In this document: positions 35,838 to 48,278 of the stretch, piece by piece
Numbering within the stretch: position 1 is the stretch's first letter
Layout of the letters: every line of letters begins with the position of its first letter
From: Atherinomorus stipes
Taxonomy: Eukaryota > Chordata > Actinopteri > Atheriniformes > Atherinidae
NCBI GenBank assembly: GCA_023101725.1
Contig: JALJCO010001285.1
Span: 1-64,000 of the forward strand
Direction: 5' to 3'
Length of the DNA stretch: 64,000 bases
Notes under the pieces: generated by a model
Database searches by the model: none
The model's input: the letters and a program-made list of their open reading frames with translations, nothing else
What the model was told of the DNA's origin: nothing
Translations under genes and position numbers: made by a program

Positions 35838-36340
35838 CTGGTAATTCGCTCGTTGCTGTTCTTTCTTTCTTCTTTTCTTTGTTTTAAATCAACATCAACC
35901 CCTCTTGGAGCCTCTTGTGTTTGTCTGCAGCTCTGTCGCTCTCAATGTAAACAGAGAATTTCTTCTTCTACGCTTGTATTATCGGCAGAGTAGGCTCTGA
36001 ACGCCGAGGCTTCCGTAGTTTCGTGAACTCTCATGGACGCATCAGGAAAGTACGATGTAGTGCTGTTTAGTCTAAAAATCTACTAAATGATGGTTTCCAG
36101 TAAATTCTGGACGCTACCCACTCAGGACACGTGGATTACATTGGACGAGCAGGATGGAGGAATATGGACACGTTTTTGTGGACTTTTATGGACCTTTTTG
36201 GCTCGGACCCCGGTGAACTCCATTATATGAAAGTTGGGGGAAAATGACCCCCCCGGATCTTTGGGATATTAAAAAGTGCTCGTGAGTCTTGTTCACCACG
36301 AGGATGAGGAGAAGATGAAGGACATCATTGTGTCCCTTTA
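35838..36340. mobile_element. Partial copy of the foldback element, without array expansion
   Basis: It is colinear with 20990-21557. AAATCAACATCAACCCCTCT, GAATTTCTTCTTCTACGCTT and CGCCGAGGCTTCCGTAGTTT are shared exactly. Where the right arm at 21206-21240 has about three 11-bp units, this copy has a single one (GATGTAGTGCTG, near 36055). It probably represents the unexpanded state. It lies in the last sim1 intron. Confidence 0.85.
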
Positions 36341-36545
36341 GGTTGTAAAACATGTTTGTGCTGCTAGAATCTGTTAGATGATGTGGTTCATTCAGGATGA
36401 AGCTTGTGATCGGCTTTGTCTACGTTTCTGGAGGGAATCTGAGGGGGGAGGGGTGTGTGTGTGGGGGGGGGGGGGCGCCTAGACTTGCGGGACTAGAAGC
36501 AGCAGCGGAGGATGATGACGTGGGCTTATTTCCCTCCCCCTGCAG

Positions 36546-37184
36546 GACGAGGACTCTGGGACGAGGACAGCGCGGTCAGCTCTCCGGACGGGGGCTCTGC
36601 GAGCGACTCGGGGGACCGGTACCGAGCGGACCGCTGCCCCCGCAGCCCCGAGGAGCCCAGTAGGATCCAGACTCTGATCCGGGCCACGCAGCAGATGATC
36701 AAGGAGGAGGAAAGCCGCCTGCAGCTGGGGGGCCTGGCCGGGGGGCCGGCCCGGGGACCCTGCCAGGGGCCCCCGCCGCTGCAGAGCGTGGGGAGTTTCA
36801 GCCCGGCTCTGAGTCCCGCCCCCCTGTCCAGGCTCAGCAGCCCCGGGTCGGAGCGCAAACCCAAAGACTCCCTGCAGACCCACCAGTCTCCGCTCCCGCT
36901 ACAGTTTCACCCCCCCTTCGGTCGGCCGGGCACGTGCTCGGCCTCCCCCACGCCGGCCCCCCGCCCTCTACCCCCCCCACGGCCACCCGCAGCCCTACCT
37001 GGACAAGCATGCAGCGTACTCCCTGACAGGCTACACCCTGGAGCACCTGTATGACCCAGACAGCCTGCGGGGGTACTGCACCTCCGCCAGCACCGGCCCC
37101 CCCCACAACCATCACTTCCACGTACCAGCAGAGCAGAACCAGGGACACAAAGGAACCTCCGTCATCATCAGCAACGGCAGCTAA
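36546..37184 (+). CDS. sim1: sim1 terminal coding exon with an apparent +1 frameshift
   Basis: After CCCTGCAG the exon completes the split Gly codon and reads [15 protein letters not shown], then [19 protein letters not shown] [20 protein letters not shown]. The same landmarks in human SIM1 are RGHWDEDSVVSSPD and [19 protein letters not shown]. The end, [20 protein letters not shown] and [13 protein letters not shown] then TAA (37182-37184), equals the SIM1 C-terminus but lies one base out of frame. The switch must fall in the C runs at 36957-36962 or 36971-36978. One base fewer there restores a continuous reading, giving about 212 codons. It may be an assembly indel in a homopolymer or a real mutation. 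Confidence 0.95.
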
Positions 37185-37196
37185 CGCCGCGGTAAG

Positions 37197-39468
37197 CCAC
37201 GTTCTCCATGTTCTCCAGGTTCCACGTTCTCCTCGTTCTCCACGTTCTCCATGTTCTCCTCGTTCTAAGGGTTCCACTGATTCTCCTCGTTCTCCACGTT
37301 CCACGTTCTCCATGTACTCCATGTTCTCCACGTTCTCCACGTTCCATGTTCTCCAGGTTCCACTCGTTCTCCACGTTACACGTTCTCCTCGATCTCCACG
37401 TTCTCCACGTTCTCTATGTTCTCCTCGTTCTCCACGTTCCACGTTCTCCTCGTTCTAAGGGTTCCACTCATTCTCCTCGTTCTCCACGTTCCACGTTCTC
37501 CATGTACTCCATGTTCTCCACGTTCTCCACGTTCCATGTTCTCCAGGTTCCACTCGTTCTCCACGTTACACGTTCTCCTCGATCTCCACGTTCTCCACGT
37601 TCTCTATGTTCTCCTCGTTCTCCACGTTCCACGTTCTCCTCCTTCTCCACGTTCCACGTTCTCCTCGATCTCCACGTTCCACGTTCTCCACGTTCTCTAT
37701 GTTCTCCTCGTTCTCCATGTTCCACGTTCTCCAGGTTCCACGTTCTCTACGTTCTCCACGTTCTCTATGTTCCACTCGTTCTCCTCGTTCTCCACGTTCC
37801 ACTCGTTCTCCTCGTTCTCCACGTTCTCCTGGTTCCATGTTCTCGTTCTCCGGGTTCAACTCGTTCACCTCGTTCTCCACGTTCCACGTTCTCCATGTTC
37901 TCCAGGTTCCACGTTCTCTGGGTTCCACTCGTTCTCCTCGTTCTCCATGTTCTCCAGGTTCCACTCGTTCTCCACGTTCCACTCGTTCTCCATGTTCTCC
38001 AGGTTCCACGTTCTCCTCGTTCTCCGGGTTCCACTCGTTCTCCTCGTTCTCCACGTTCCACGTTCTCCATGTTCTCCAGGTTCCCCGTTCTCTGGGTTCC
38101 ACTCGTTCTCCATGTTCTCCAGGTTCCACTCGTTCTCCACGTTCCACTCGTTCTCCATGTTCTCCACGTTCCATGTTCTCCAGGTTCCACTCATTCTCCA
38201 CGTTCTCCATGTTCCACGTTCTCCTCGATCTCCACGTTCCACATTCTCCACGTACTCCACATTCTCCACGTTCTCCATGTTCTCCATGTTCCACGTTCTC
38301 CTCGTTCTCCACGTTCCACGTTCTCCATGTTCTCCACGTTCTCCACGTTCCACGTTCTCCTCGTTCTCCACGTTCAACATTCTCCACGTACTACATGTTC
38401 TCCACGTTCTCCATGTTGTCCAGGTTCCACGTTCTCCTCGTTCTCCAGGTTCCATGTTCTCCACGTTCTCCACGTTCCACATTCTCCACGTTCTCCACGT
38501 TCCACGTTCTCCATGTTCTCCACGTTCCATGTTCTCCACGTTTTCCACGTTCTCCATGTTCTCCACGTTCTCCATGTACTCCATGTTCTCCACGTTCTCC
38601 AGGTTCCACTCGTTCTCCATGTTCTCCACGTTCCACGCTCTCCAGGTTCCACTCGTTCTCCATGTTCTCCACGTTCCACGTTCTCCTCCTTCTCCACGTT
38701 CCACATTCTCCATGTACTCCATGTTCTAACCCTAACCCTAACCCTCCTTCTCCAAGTTCCACATTCTCCACGTACTCCATGTTCTCCACGTTCCACGTTC
38801 TCCTCGTTCTCCAGGTTCCACTCGTTCTCCTCGTTCTCCACGTTCTCCATGTTCTCCACGTTCCACGTTTTCCTCCTTCTCCACGTTCCACGTTCTCCAT
38901 GTACTCGACGTTCTCCATGTTCTCCACGTTCTCCATGTTCCACATTCTCCAGGTTCCACTCGTTCTCCATGTTCTCCATGTTCTCCACGTTCCACGTTCT
39001 CCTCCTTCTCCACGTTCCACATTCTCCACGTACTCCATGTTCTCCACGTTCCACGTTCTCCTCATTCTCCAGGTTCCACTCGTTCTCCTCGTTCTCCATG
39101 TTCTCCACGTTCCATGTTCTCCTCCTTCTCCACGTTCTACATTCTCCACGTACTCCATGTTCTCCACCTTCCACGTTCTCCTCCTTCTCCACGTTCCACA
39201 TTCTCCACGTACTCCATGTTCTCCACGTTCCACGTTTTCCAGGTTCCACGTTCTCCAGGTTCCACATTCTCCACGTACTCCATGTTCTCGACGTTCCACG
39301 TTCTCCAGGTTCCACTCATTCTCCTCGTTCGCCACGTTCTCCATGTTCTCCACTTTCTCCGCGTTCCACGTTCTCCTTCTCCACGTTCCTCCGTCTCCAC
39401 GTTCCACATTCTCCACGTACTCCACGTTCTCCATGTTCCACGTTCTCCTCGTTCTCCATGTTCTCCAT
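37197..39468. repeat. Minisatellite, 9/15-bp units, in the sim1 3' UTR position
   Basis: Starting 12 bases after the stop codon, CACGTTCTCCATGTTCTCC-type words (TTCTCC + ACG/ATG/TCG/AGG, with inserted TTCCACG) fill 2.3 kb. The + strand is strongly pyrimidine-rich. Longer duplicated blocks exist: for example 37267-37440 recurs at about 37457-37623. It gives open frames up to 760 codons that are artefacts of a stop-free unit. Confidence 0.97.
38727..38744 (-). repeat. Interstitial telomere-type repeat (three TTAGGG)
   Basis: TAACCCTAACCCTAACCC interrupts the 9-bp array, bounded by TTC and TCC of the array. It is the vertebrate telomere motif. A length of three units may be chance or a scar of telomerase-type repair. 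Confidence 0.8.
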
Positions 39469-39721
39469 AATAATTACAATAATGTTATAAAAATAAATAA
39501 TAATAATAATAATAATATTAAAATAATATTAATAATAATAATGATAATGATAATAATAATAATGATTATAATAATAATTACAATAATGATATAATAAATA
39601 ATAATAATATTAAAATAATATTTATAATAATAATGATTATAATATTAAAATAATATTAATAATAATAATAACATTAATAATATCAATGATAATAATGATA
39701 TAATGTTAATAATAATAAGAA
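39469..39721. repeat. AAT/ATA-rich microsatellite region
   Basis: Imperfect AAT repeats mixed with ATATTAAAA-type words directly follow the minisatellite. Confidence 0.9.
39492..39497 (+). terminator. First AATAAA after the sim1 stop codon
   Basis: I saw no AATAAA between the stop at 37184 and this site, because the intervening sequence is array. If used, the 3' UTR would be about 2.3 kb, almost all repeat. It lies in AT-rich microsatellite, where the hexamer is expected often by chance. Confidence 0.25.
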
Positions 39722-40410
39722 GAAAACTGAAAAGCATTTTCTAAGAAGATTTCTGACTCTTTTTGTAAAGCAGCTCTTTTTTGTCGTCCGGACCAAACGT
39801 GATGCGTACCGATGACTTCCTGGCAGATGTTTGGACGTTCATGTCGTGATTCTGGTGAAACCGTTTGAAGAATCAGAATCAGAATCAGACAGCTGAATGT
39901 AAACGAGGCCGTGCGGGCGCGATGATCCGTCCGATGACGCCGCTGATGCTCCCCCATCCAGCCTGTTAGATGATGCTGGTGAGGATGGAGGAGAATGATG
40001 TCATCGTCTCATCACAAACGCAGAGATCCTGAAACTCTCCTTGTTCTTTCATTTGTTCTGCAGCGGCGGATCGTCCAGGTTGCTGCTGGGAGGGGGGACG
40101 CCGTTCTGGTGGGACCGGACCAGACGGATGGAGAAACAAAAACCCGGCTGGAGTTTGGTTCCTGTTCCTGTTCGTGTCCCGCTGATCTGTGGAACATTTT
40201 GCACTACGAAAGACGGCGTTTCCATGGAAACGTTCTCTGTTTCAGTTCAGTAAGCTGCGGAAGACGCTGAGAGGAAGACGCGGCGGCGTGCAGCGATGCA
40301 GGATGAAGCCACAGCGCAGGAAGCGTCTACCATTTTTAAACCTCAGACTAATATGCAAAACCATTCTCCATCATGACGGAGAACAAGGAGGAGAGATCCA
40401 GTCAGCATAC
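39722..40410. other. Unassigned stretch downstream of sim1
   Basis: Single-copy sequence with a small GAATCA repeat (39871-39890). No exon or element recognised. Confidence 0.5.
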
Positions 40411-43400
40411 TGGGATCACTGGGATCGATCGTTGGGATCACTGGGATCGATCGTTGGGATCACTGGGATCACTGGGATCGATCGTTGGGATCACTGGGAT
40501 CGATCGTTGGTATCACTGGGATCGATCGTTGGGATCACTGGGATCACTGGGATCGATCGTTGGTATCACTGGGATCGATCGTTGGGATGACTGGGATCGA
40601 TCGTTGGGATCACTGGGATCGATCGTTGGGATCACTGGGATCGATCGTTGGGATGACTGGGATCGATCGTTGGGATCACTGGGATCGATCGTTGGGATCA
40701 CTGGGATCGATCGTTGGGATCACTGGGATCGATCGTTGGGATGACTGGGATCGGTGGTTGGGATCACTGGGATCGATCGTTGGGATTACTGGGATCGATC
40801 GTTGGGATCACTGGGATCGATCGTTGGGATTACTGGGATCACTGGGATCGATCGTTGAGATTACTGGGATCGATCGTTGGGATCACTGGGATCGATCGTT
40901 GGGATTACTGGGATCGGTCGTTGGGATCACTTGGATCGATCGTTGGGATCACTGGGATCGGTCGTTGGGATCACTGGGATCGATCGTTGGGATCACTGGG
41001 ATCGATCGTTGGGATTACTGGGATCGATCGTTGGGATCACTGGGATCGGTGGTTGGGATCACTGGGATCGATCGTTGGGATTACTGGGATCGATCGTTGG
41101 GATCACTGGGATCGGTTGTTGGGATCACTGGGATCGATCGTTGGGATTACTGGGATCGGTCGTTGGGATCACTGGGATCGATCGTTGGGATTACTGGGAT
41201 CGATCGTTGGGATCACTGGGATCGATCGTTGGGATCACTGGGATCGATCGTTGGGATCACTGGGATCGATCGTTGGGATTACTGGGATCGGTCGTTGGGA
41301 TCACTGGGATCACTGGGATCGATCGTTGGTATCACTGGGATCGATCGTTGGGATCACTGGGATCGGTGGTTGGGATCACTGGGATCGATCGTTGGGATCA
41401 CTGGGATCGGTCGTTGGGATTACTGGGATCACTGGGATCGATCGTTGGTATCACTGGGATCGATCATTGGGATCACTGGGATCGGTGGTTGGGATCACTG
41501 GGATCGATCGTTGGGATTACTGGGATCGGTCGTTGGGATCACTGGGATCGGTCGTTGGGATCACTGGGATCGATCGTTGGGATCACTGGGATCGATCGTT
41601 GGGATCACTGGGATCAGTCGTTGGGATCACTGGGATCGGTCGTTGGGATTACTGGGATCGATCGTTGGGATTACTGGGATCACTGGGATCGATCGTTGGT
41701 ATCACTGGGATCGATCGTTGGGATCACTGGGATTACTGGGATCGATCGTTGGGATCACTGGGATCGGTCGTTGGGATTACTGGGATCGATCGTTGGGATT
41801 ACTGGGATCACTGGGATCGGTCTTTGGGATCACTGGGATCGGTCGTTGGGATTACTGGGATCGATCGTTGGGATCACTGGGATTGGTCGTTGGGATCACT
41901 GGGATCGATCGTTGGGATCACTGGGATCGGTCGTTGGGATCACTGGGATCGGTCGTTGGGATCACTGGGATCGGTCGTTGGGATTACTGGGATCGGTCGT
42001 TGGGATCACAGGGATCGGTGGTTGGGATCACTGGGATCGGTCGTTGGGATTACTGGGATCAGTCGTTGGGATCACTGGGATCGGTCGTTGGGATCACTGG
42101 GATCGATCGTTGGGATCACTGGGATCGATCGTTGGGATCACTGGGATCGATCGTTGGGATCACTGGGATCACTGGGATCGGTCGTTGGGATTACTGGGAT
42201 CGGTTGTTGGGATCACTGGGATCGATCGTTGGGATTACTGGGATCGATCGTTGGGATCACTGGGATCGGTCGTTGGGATTACTGGGATCACTGGGATTGA
42301 TCGTTGGTATCACTGGGATCGATCGTTGGTATCACTGGGATCGATCGTTGGGATCACTGGGATCGATCGTTGGGATCACTGGCATTGGTTGTTGGGATTA
42401 CTGGGATCGATCGTTGGGATCACTGGGATCGATCGTTGGGATTACTGGCATCACTGAGATCGATTGTTGGGATCACTGGGATCGATCGTTGGGATCACTG
42501 GGATTGATCGTTGGGATTACTGGGATCGATCGTTGGGATCACTGGGATCGATCGTTGGGATCACTGGGATCGATCGTTGGGATTACTGGGATCACTGGGA
42601 TCGATCGTTGGGATCACTGGGATCGATCGTTGGGATCACTGGGATCGATCGTTGGGATTACTGGGATCACTTGGATCGATCGTTGGGATCACTCGGATCG
42701 GTCGTTGGGATCACTGGGATCGATCGTTGGGATCACTGGGATCGATCGTTGGGATCACTGGGATCGATCGTTGGGATTACTGGGATCGATCGTTGGGATC
42801 ACTGGGATCGATCACTGGGATCGGTCGTTGGGATCACTGGGATCGATCGTTGGGATCACTGGGATCGATCGTTGGGATCACTGGGATCGGTCGTTGGGAT
42901 CACTGGGATCGATCGTTGGGATTACTGGGATCGATCGTTGGGATTACTGGGATCGATCGTTGGGATCACTGGGATCGATCACTGGGATCAGTCGTTGGGA
43001 TCACTGGGATCGGTGGTTGGGATTACTGGGATCACTGGGATCGATCGTTGGTATCACTGGGATCGATCGTTGGGATCACTGGGATCGATCGTTGGGATCA
43101 CTGGGATCGGTCGTTGGGATTACTGGGATCACTGGGATCGATTGTTGGTATCACTGGGATCGATCGTTGGGATCACTGGGATCGATCGTTGGGATCACTG
43201 GGATCGATCGTTGGGATCACTGGGATTGGTTGTTGGGATTACTGGGATCGATCGTTGGGATCACTGGGATCGATCGTTGGGATCACTGGGATCGATCGTT
43301 GGGATCACTGGGATCGATCGTTGGGATTACTGGGATCACTGGGATCGGTCGTTGGGATCACTGGGATCGGTCGTTGGGATTACTGGGATCGATCGTTGGG

Positions 43401-43452
43401 ATCACTGGGATCGATCGTTGGGATTACTGGTATCGATCGTTGGGATCACTGG
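40411..43452. repeat. Minisatellite, 22-bp unit with GATCGATCG core
   Basis: Units are GGGATCACTGGGATCGATCG plus TT, with GGTCG, GGTGG and TTACT variants and inserted extra GGGATCACT nonamers. Each full unit has overlapping ATCGAT and CGATCG palindromes. The unit is a nonamer plus a nonamer extended by GATC, so it derives from the same 9-mer as the following block. Open frames up to 1446 codons are artefacts. Confidence 0.97.
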
Positions 43453-45310
43453 GATCACTGGTATTACTGGTATTACTAGGATCACCGGTATTACTGGGAT
43501 CACTGGTATTACTGGTATTACTGGGATCACTGGTATTACTGGGATCTCTGGTATTACTGGGATCACTGGTATTACTGGGATCACTGGGATTACTGGTATT
43601 ACTGGGATCACTGGTATTACTGGGATCACTGGTATTACTGGTATTACTGGGATCACTGGTATTACTGGGATCACTGGAATTACTGGGATCACTGGTATTA
43701 CTGGGATCACTGGTATTACTGGTATTACTGGGATCACTGGTATTACTGGGATCACTGGGATCACTGGTATTACTGGGATCACTGGGATCACTGGTATTAC
43801 TGGGATCACTGGTATTACTGGGATCACTGGAATTACTGGGATCACTGGGATCACTGGTATTATTGGGATCACTGGTATTACTGGGATCACTGGAATTACT
43901 GGGATCACTGGTATTACTGGGATCACTGGGATCGATCGTTGGGATCACTGGGGTCACTGGTATTACTGGGATCGATCGTTGGGATCACTGGTATTACTGG
44001 GATCACTGGTATTACTGGGATCACTGGTTTTACTGGGATCACGGGTTTTACTGGGATCACTGGTATTACTGGGATCACTGGGATCACTGGTATTACTGGG
44101 ATCACTGGTATTACTGGGATCACTGGTATTACTGGGATCACTGGAATTACTGGGATCACTGGTATCACTGGGATCACTGGTATTACTGGGATCACTGGTA
44201 TTACTGGGATCACTGGTATTACTGGGATCACTGGGATCGATCGTTGGGATCACTGGTATTACTGGGATCACTGGTATTACTGGGATCACTGGGATCGATC
44301 GTTGGGATCACTGGTATTACTGGGATCACTGGGATCGATCGTTGGGATCACTGGTATTACTGGGATCACTGGTATTACTGGGATCACTGGGATCACTGGT
44401 ATTACTGGGATCACTGGTATTACTGGGATCACTGGTATTACTGGGATCACTGGGATCACTGGTATTACTGGGATCACTGGTATTACTGGGATCACTGGGA
44501 TCGATCGTTGGGATCACTGGTATTACTGGGATCACTGATTTTACTGGGATCACTGGTATTACTGGGATCACTGGTATTACTGGGGTCACTGGTATTACTG
44601 GGATCGATCGTTGGGATCACTGGTATTACTGGGATCACTGGTATTACTGGGATCACTGGTATTACTGGTGTCACTGGTATTACTGGGATCGATCGTTGGG
44701 ATCACTGGTATTACTGGGATCACTGGTATTACTGGTATTACTGGGATCACTGGTATTACTGGGATCACTGGTATTACTGGTATTACTGGGATCACTGGTA
44801 TTACTGTGATCACTGGTATTACTAGGATCACTGGTATTACTGGGATCACTGGGATCACTGGGATTACTGGGATCACTGGTATCACTGATATTACTGGGAT
44901 CACTGGTATTACTGGGATCACTGGTATTACTGGTGTCACTGGTATTACTGGGATCGATCGTTGGGATCACTGGTATTACTGGGATCACTGGTATTACTGG
45001 TATTACTGGGATCACTGGTATTACTGGGATCACTGGTATTACTGGTATTACTGGGATCACTGGTATTACTGTGATCACTGGTATTACTAGGATCACTGGT
45101 ATTACTGGGATCACTGGGATTACTGGGATCACTGGTATCATTCGGATCACTGGTATTACTGAGATCACTGGTATCACTGATATTACTGGGATCACTGGTA
45201 TTACTGGGATCACTGGTATTACTGGGATCACTGGGATCACTGGGATTACTGGGATCACTGGTATTACTGGGATCACTGGTGTTACTGGGATTACTGGTAT
45301 TACTGGGATC
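43453..45310. repeat. Minisatellite, 9-bp unit (GGTATTACT/GGGATCACT)
   Basis: Alternating nonamers with a dominant 18-bp dimer follow the 22-bp block without a gap. Isolated GGGATCGATCGTT units recur at intervals (for example 43930, 43972, 44236, 44299). This is a higher-order mixture of both unit types. Confidence 0.97.
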
Positions 45311-45526
45311 TGTGGGACGTGAACAGACACTTTTAAGAAGGCGTGTGGGAGGAAAATATTCAGCAGCAGACGGGAAGTTTGTTTTCTACGGAAGAGGATG
45401 AGGGACATGAAAAAAATCTGAAAGTCAGAATTATATTTTGTTCTTCAGTGTCCCTCGTCCTCTGCCGTAGTTTCCGTCCTGACGTCGGCCATATGCAGCC
45501 TGGGGGGCAGATTCACCACAATCATC

Positions 45527-46126
45527 TAGGGGTGCACCGATTGCAGTTTTCTGGCCGATCACCGATCGCCGATCTTTAAGAAATCTGACCCACCGATACC
45601 GATTTTTGCCGATACCAATTTTTCTTAAAAATTGACAGCAAACATCTTCAATGTACCAATTTTGTTCTATTAATAAACAATACAGTACCTGTAGTACAAT
45701 GCAAACTAGTTTTAACTGCACAAGCTACTGTTATTAAATATAAATGAAAATTTGCAAGTATTGTAGTCCAAACTACAAAAATATAATTTCCATTCCTTCA
45801 GTCTCATTTTTCACATTATTAAACACAAAACTAGCTAACTGGTTGCATTTCAAACTGGCTTTGAGCCTCTTTCTAAAAATAAACTTCACAACAGTATTTT
45901 GCTTATTTTGCAATGCATATAATATGGTATAAGTAATAAATAAAATAATCTACAAGACAAACTAAACTAAACTAAACGTAAACCACCAAAAGTGACTTTA
46001 GCCGAAGTAAATATGATCGGTAGATAAGATCGGTTTTACATTTATTGATCGGCCGATCCCCGATCCCCCAAAATTAAGGAAATCGGAGCCGATCGATCGG
46101 CTGGCCGATCAATCGGTGCACCCCTA
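45527..46126. mobile_element. hAT-type non-autonomous element, 600 bp, with 8-bp target duplication
   Basis: Ends TAGGGGTGCACCGATTG and CAATCGGTGCACCCCTA are inverted repeats. CAATCATC flanks it on both sides (45519-45526 and 46127-46134). Subterminal GCCGATC words repeat in both orientations. The interior is AT-rich with no transposase. Confidence 0.92.
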
Positions 46127-46339
46127 CAATCATCCCTCTAACAGCCAATAAATGTTTCTACAACAGGATTCAAGACTGTCCAGATCTCCTCCATGTCGTC
46201 CTCGTTTCTCAAATGAACTTATATTTATACGTTTTTTTAATTATCATTATTTTCATTTGCTGTTTCAGAGCCTGAAATGTGCTTTATTTCTTAAAATTAT
46301 TTATGGTTTACTGTGAATATGGTCCGAAATAAAAGTCCG

Positions 46340-46860
46340 GTAACACTTTATTTTAAGCCCACATTTATAATGCATTATAATGCATTTATTATGTGTTAGA
46401 CATGCATTATAACGCATTTATAATGCGTTATAATGCATTTATTATGTGTTAGACATGCATAATAATGCATTTATAATGCGTTATAATGTATTTATTATGT
46501 GTTAGACATGCATAATAATGCCTTTATAATGCGTTATAATGCATTTATTATGTGTTAGACATGCATAATAATGCCTTTATAATGCGTTATAATGTATTTA
46601 TGTGTTAGACATGCATTATAATGCATTTATAATGCGTTATAATGCGTTATAATGCATTATAATGCTTTTATAATAAATTAAAAATGAATTATGATGCATT
46701 TATAATGCATATAAATCATAATGCATTTATTATGTGTTAGACATGCATTATAATGCGTTATAATCATTTATAATGCATTTATAACGAATTAAAAATGAAT
46801 TATGATGCATTTATAATGCATATAAATGCATTATGAATGTGGGCTTAAGTAAAGTGTTAC
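46340..46860. mobile_element. Inverted-repeat element with internal ATAATGCATT repeats
   Basis: Left GTAACACTTTATTTTAAGCC and right GGGCTTAAGTAAAGTGTTAC are near-mirror ends. The inside contains about five degenerate tandem copies of a segment with TTATTATGTGTTAGACATGC. No coding sequence. Target duplication not clear. Confidence 0.8.
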
Positions 46861-47650
46861 AGAAAATCTCACCACGTAAGCACACAGGCAAAAGAAAAGG
46901 GGGGGGGGGGCATCTGTATTTATTGAGTAAATGTTTCTGTATTAGTTTGAAAAAGCTGCAATCAGATCCAGTCTGCTTGTTTATGGAGTGTGTTTTTGAC
47001 AGATCCTGAAAAAAGTGATAATAAATCTTTTTGCGAAGACGTCTGACATCTTTTCATTCATACGTGAAGCTTGATTATTTATCACGGGAAAGATGAAAGC
47101 AAATAAAGATGCTGCTCTTCATAAACCGATGAAGAGCAGGACGGCATCATCTGCTGCCGTCCTCACCCGCCGACCAGCCAATCACACGGCAGCTTCTGGC
47201 CATGTAGACGTGGTGAAGACCACAGACGTTACGTAGACGCCGCATGGACTGGTGCTGCCTACAGACAAGTTTCACAGTAGCCTCCATGTCTGCTAGCATG
47301 AATGTAAACTATTATTCATCTCCATAAACTGTCTTTAATAACCAGCCACTCTGGAATAACACGCACATCTCTGATTACTGATCAAAGTTTAAAAACTAAA
47401 CTCTTTCAAAGGAGGTTACTTTCCTATTTTCTCCCATATTTGGCTTTTGGTATTGTTTCAGGACTGTACAGACCACGTAGCTTCACATGTCCTGCAGATG
47501 AAGCTAAAGGCTGCAGGACACCGTCTTCCTGATCCGTTTGTGTTTCTGACTGAACTGGTTTTATTTTCTGGTCCCAACGTTGCCCTGATCAGAGACAATA
47601 ACCTGATATTTCACAATATCTCCCAGATTATCATTAACTCTCAGCAACAC
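46861..47650. other. Unassigned stretch
   Basis: It has a G10 run at 46901-46910. The core near 47170-47190 is an inverted match to the dispersed repeat at 2002-2021. No exon recognised. Confidence 0.45.
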
Positions 47651-48278
47651 CACAGCTGTCTCTGTTAGCATTAGCTAGCATGAACCACAGCTGTCTCTGT
47701 TAGCATTAGCTAGCATGAACCACAGCTGTCTCTGTTAGCATTAGCTAGCATGAACCACAGCTGTCTCTGTTAGCATTAGCTAGCATGAACCACAGCTGTC
47801 TCTGTTAGCATTAGCTAGTATGAACCACAGCTGTCTCTGTTAGCATTAGCTAGCATGAACCACAGCTGTCTCTGTTAGCATTAGCTAGCATGAACCACAG
47901 CTGTCTCTGTTAGCATTAGCTAGTATGAACCACAGCTGTCTCTGTTAGCATTAGCTAGCATGAACCACAGCTGTCTCTGTTAGCATTAGCTAGTATGAAC
48001 CACAGCTGTCTCTGTTAGCATTAGCTAGCATGAACCACAGCTGTCTCTGTTAGCATTAGCTAGCATGAACCACAGCTGTCTCTGTTAGCATTAGCTAGCA
48101 TGAACCACAGCTGTCTCTGTTAGCATTAGCTAGCATGAACCACAGCTGTCTCTGTTAGCATTAGCTAGCATGAACCACAGCTGTCTCTGTTAGCATTAGC
48201 TAGCATGAACCACAGCTGTCTCTGTTAGCATTAGCTAGCATGAACCACAGCTGTCTCTGTTAGCATTAGCTAGCATGA
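47651..48278. repeat. Minisatellite, 35-bp unit, 18 copies
   Basis: Units of CACAGCTGTCTCTGTTAGCA followed by TTAGCTAGCATGAAC are almost identical. The only frequent variant is TAGTATG for TAGCATG. This homogeneity points to recent amplification. Confidence 0.97.

Noticed and set aside
21627..37184. Assignment to sim2 instead of sim1
   Set aside because: The C-terminal landmarks [25 protein letters not shown] and [13 protein letters not shown] match SIM1. SIM2 differs in this C-terminal part.
37208..39594. Open frames of 760, 662 and 437 codons rich in HVLLVLHVPRSP, and minus-strand ENVERGERGE frames
   Set aside because: Frame shadows of the 9/15-bp array after the sim1 stop codon.
40485..45322. 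Open frames of up to 1446 codons ([20 protein letters not shown])
   Set aside because: Products of the 22-bp and 9-bp arrays. They are open on both strands and show no gene structure.
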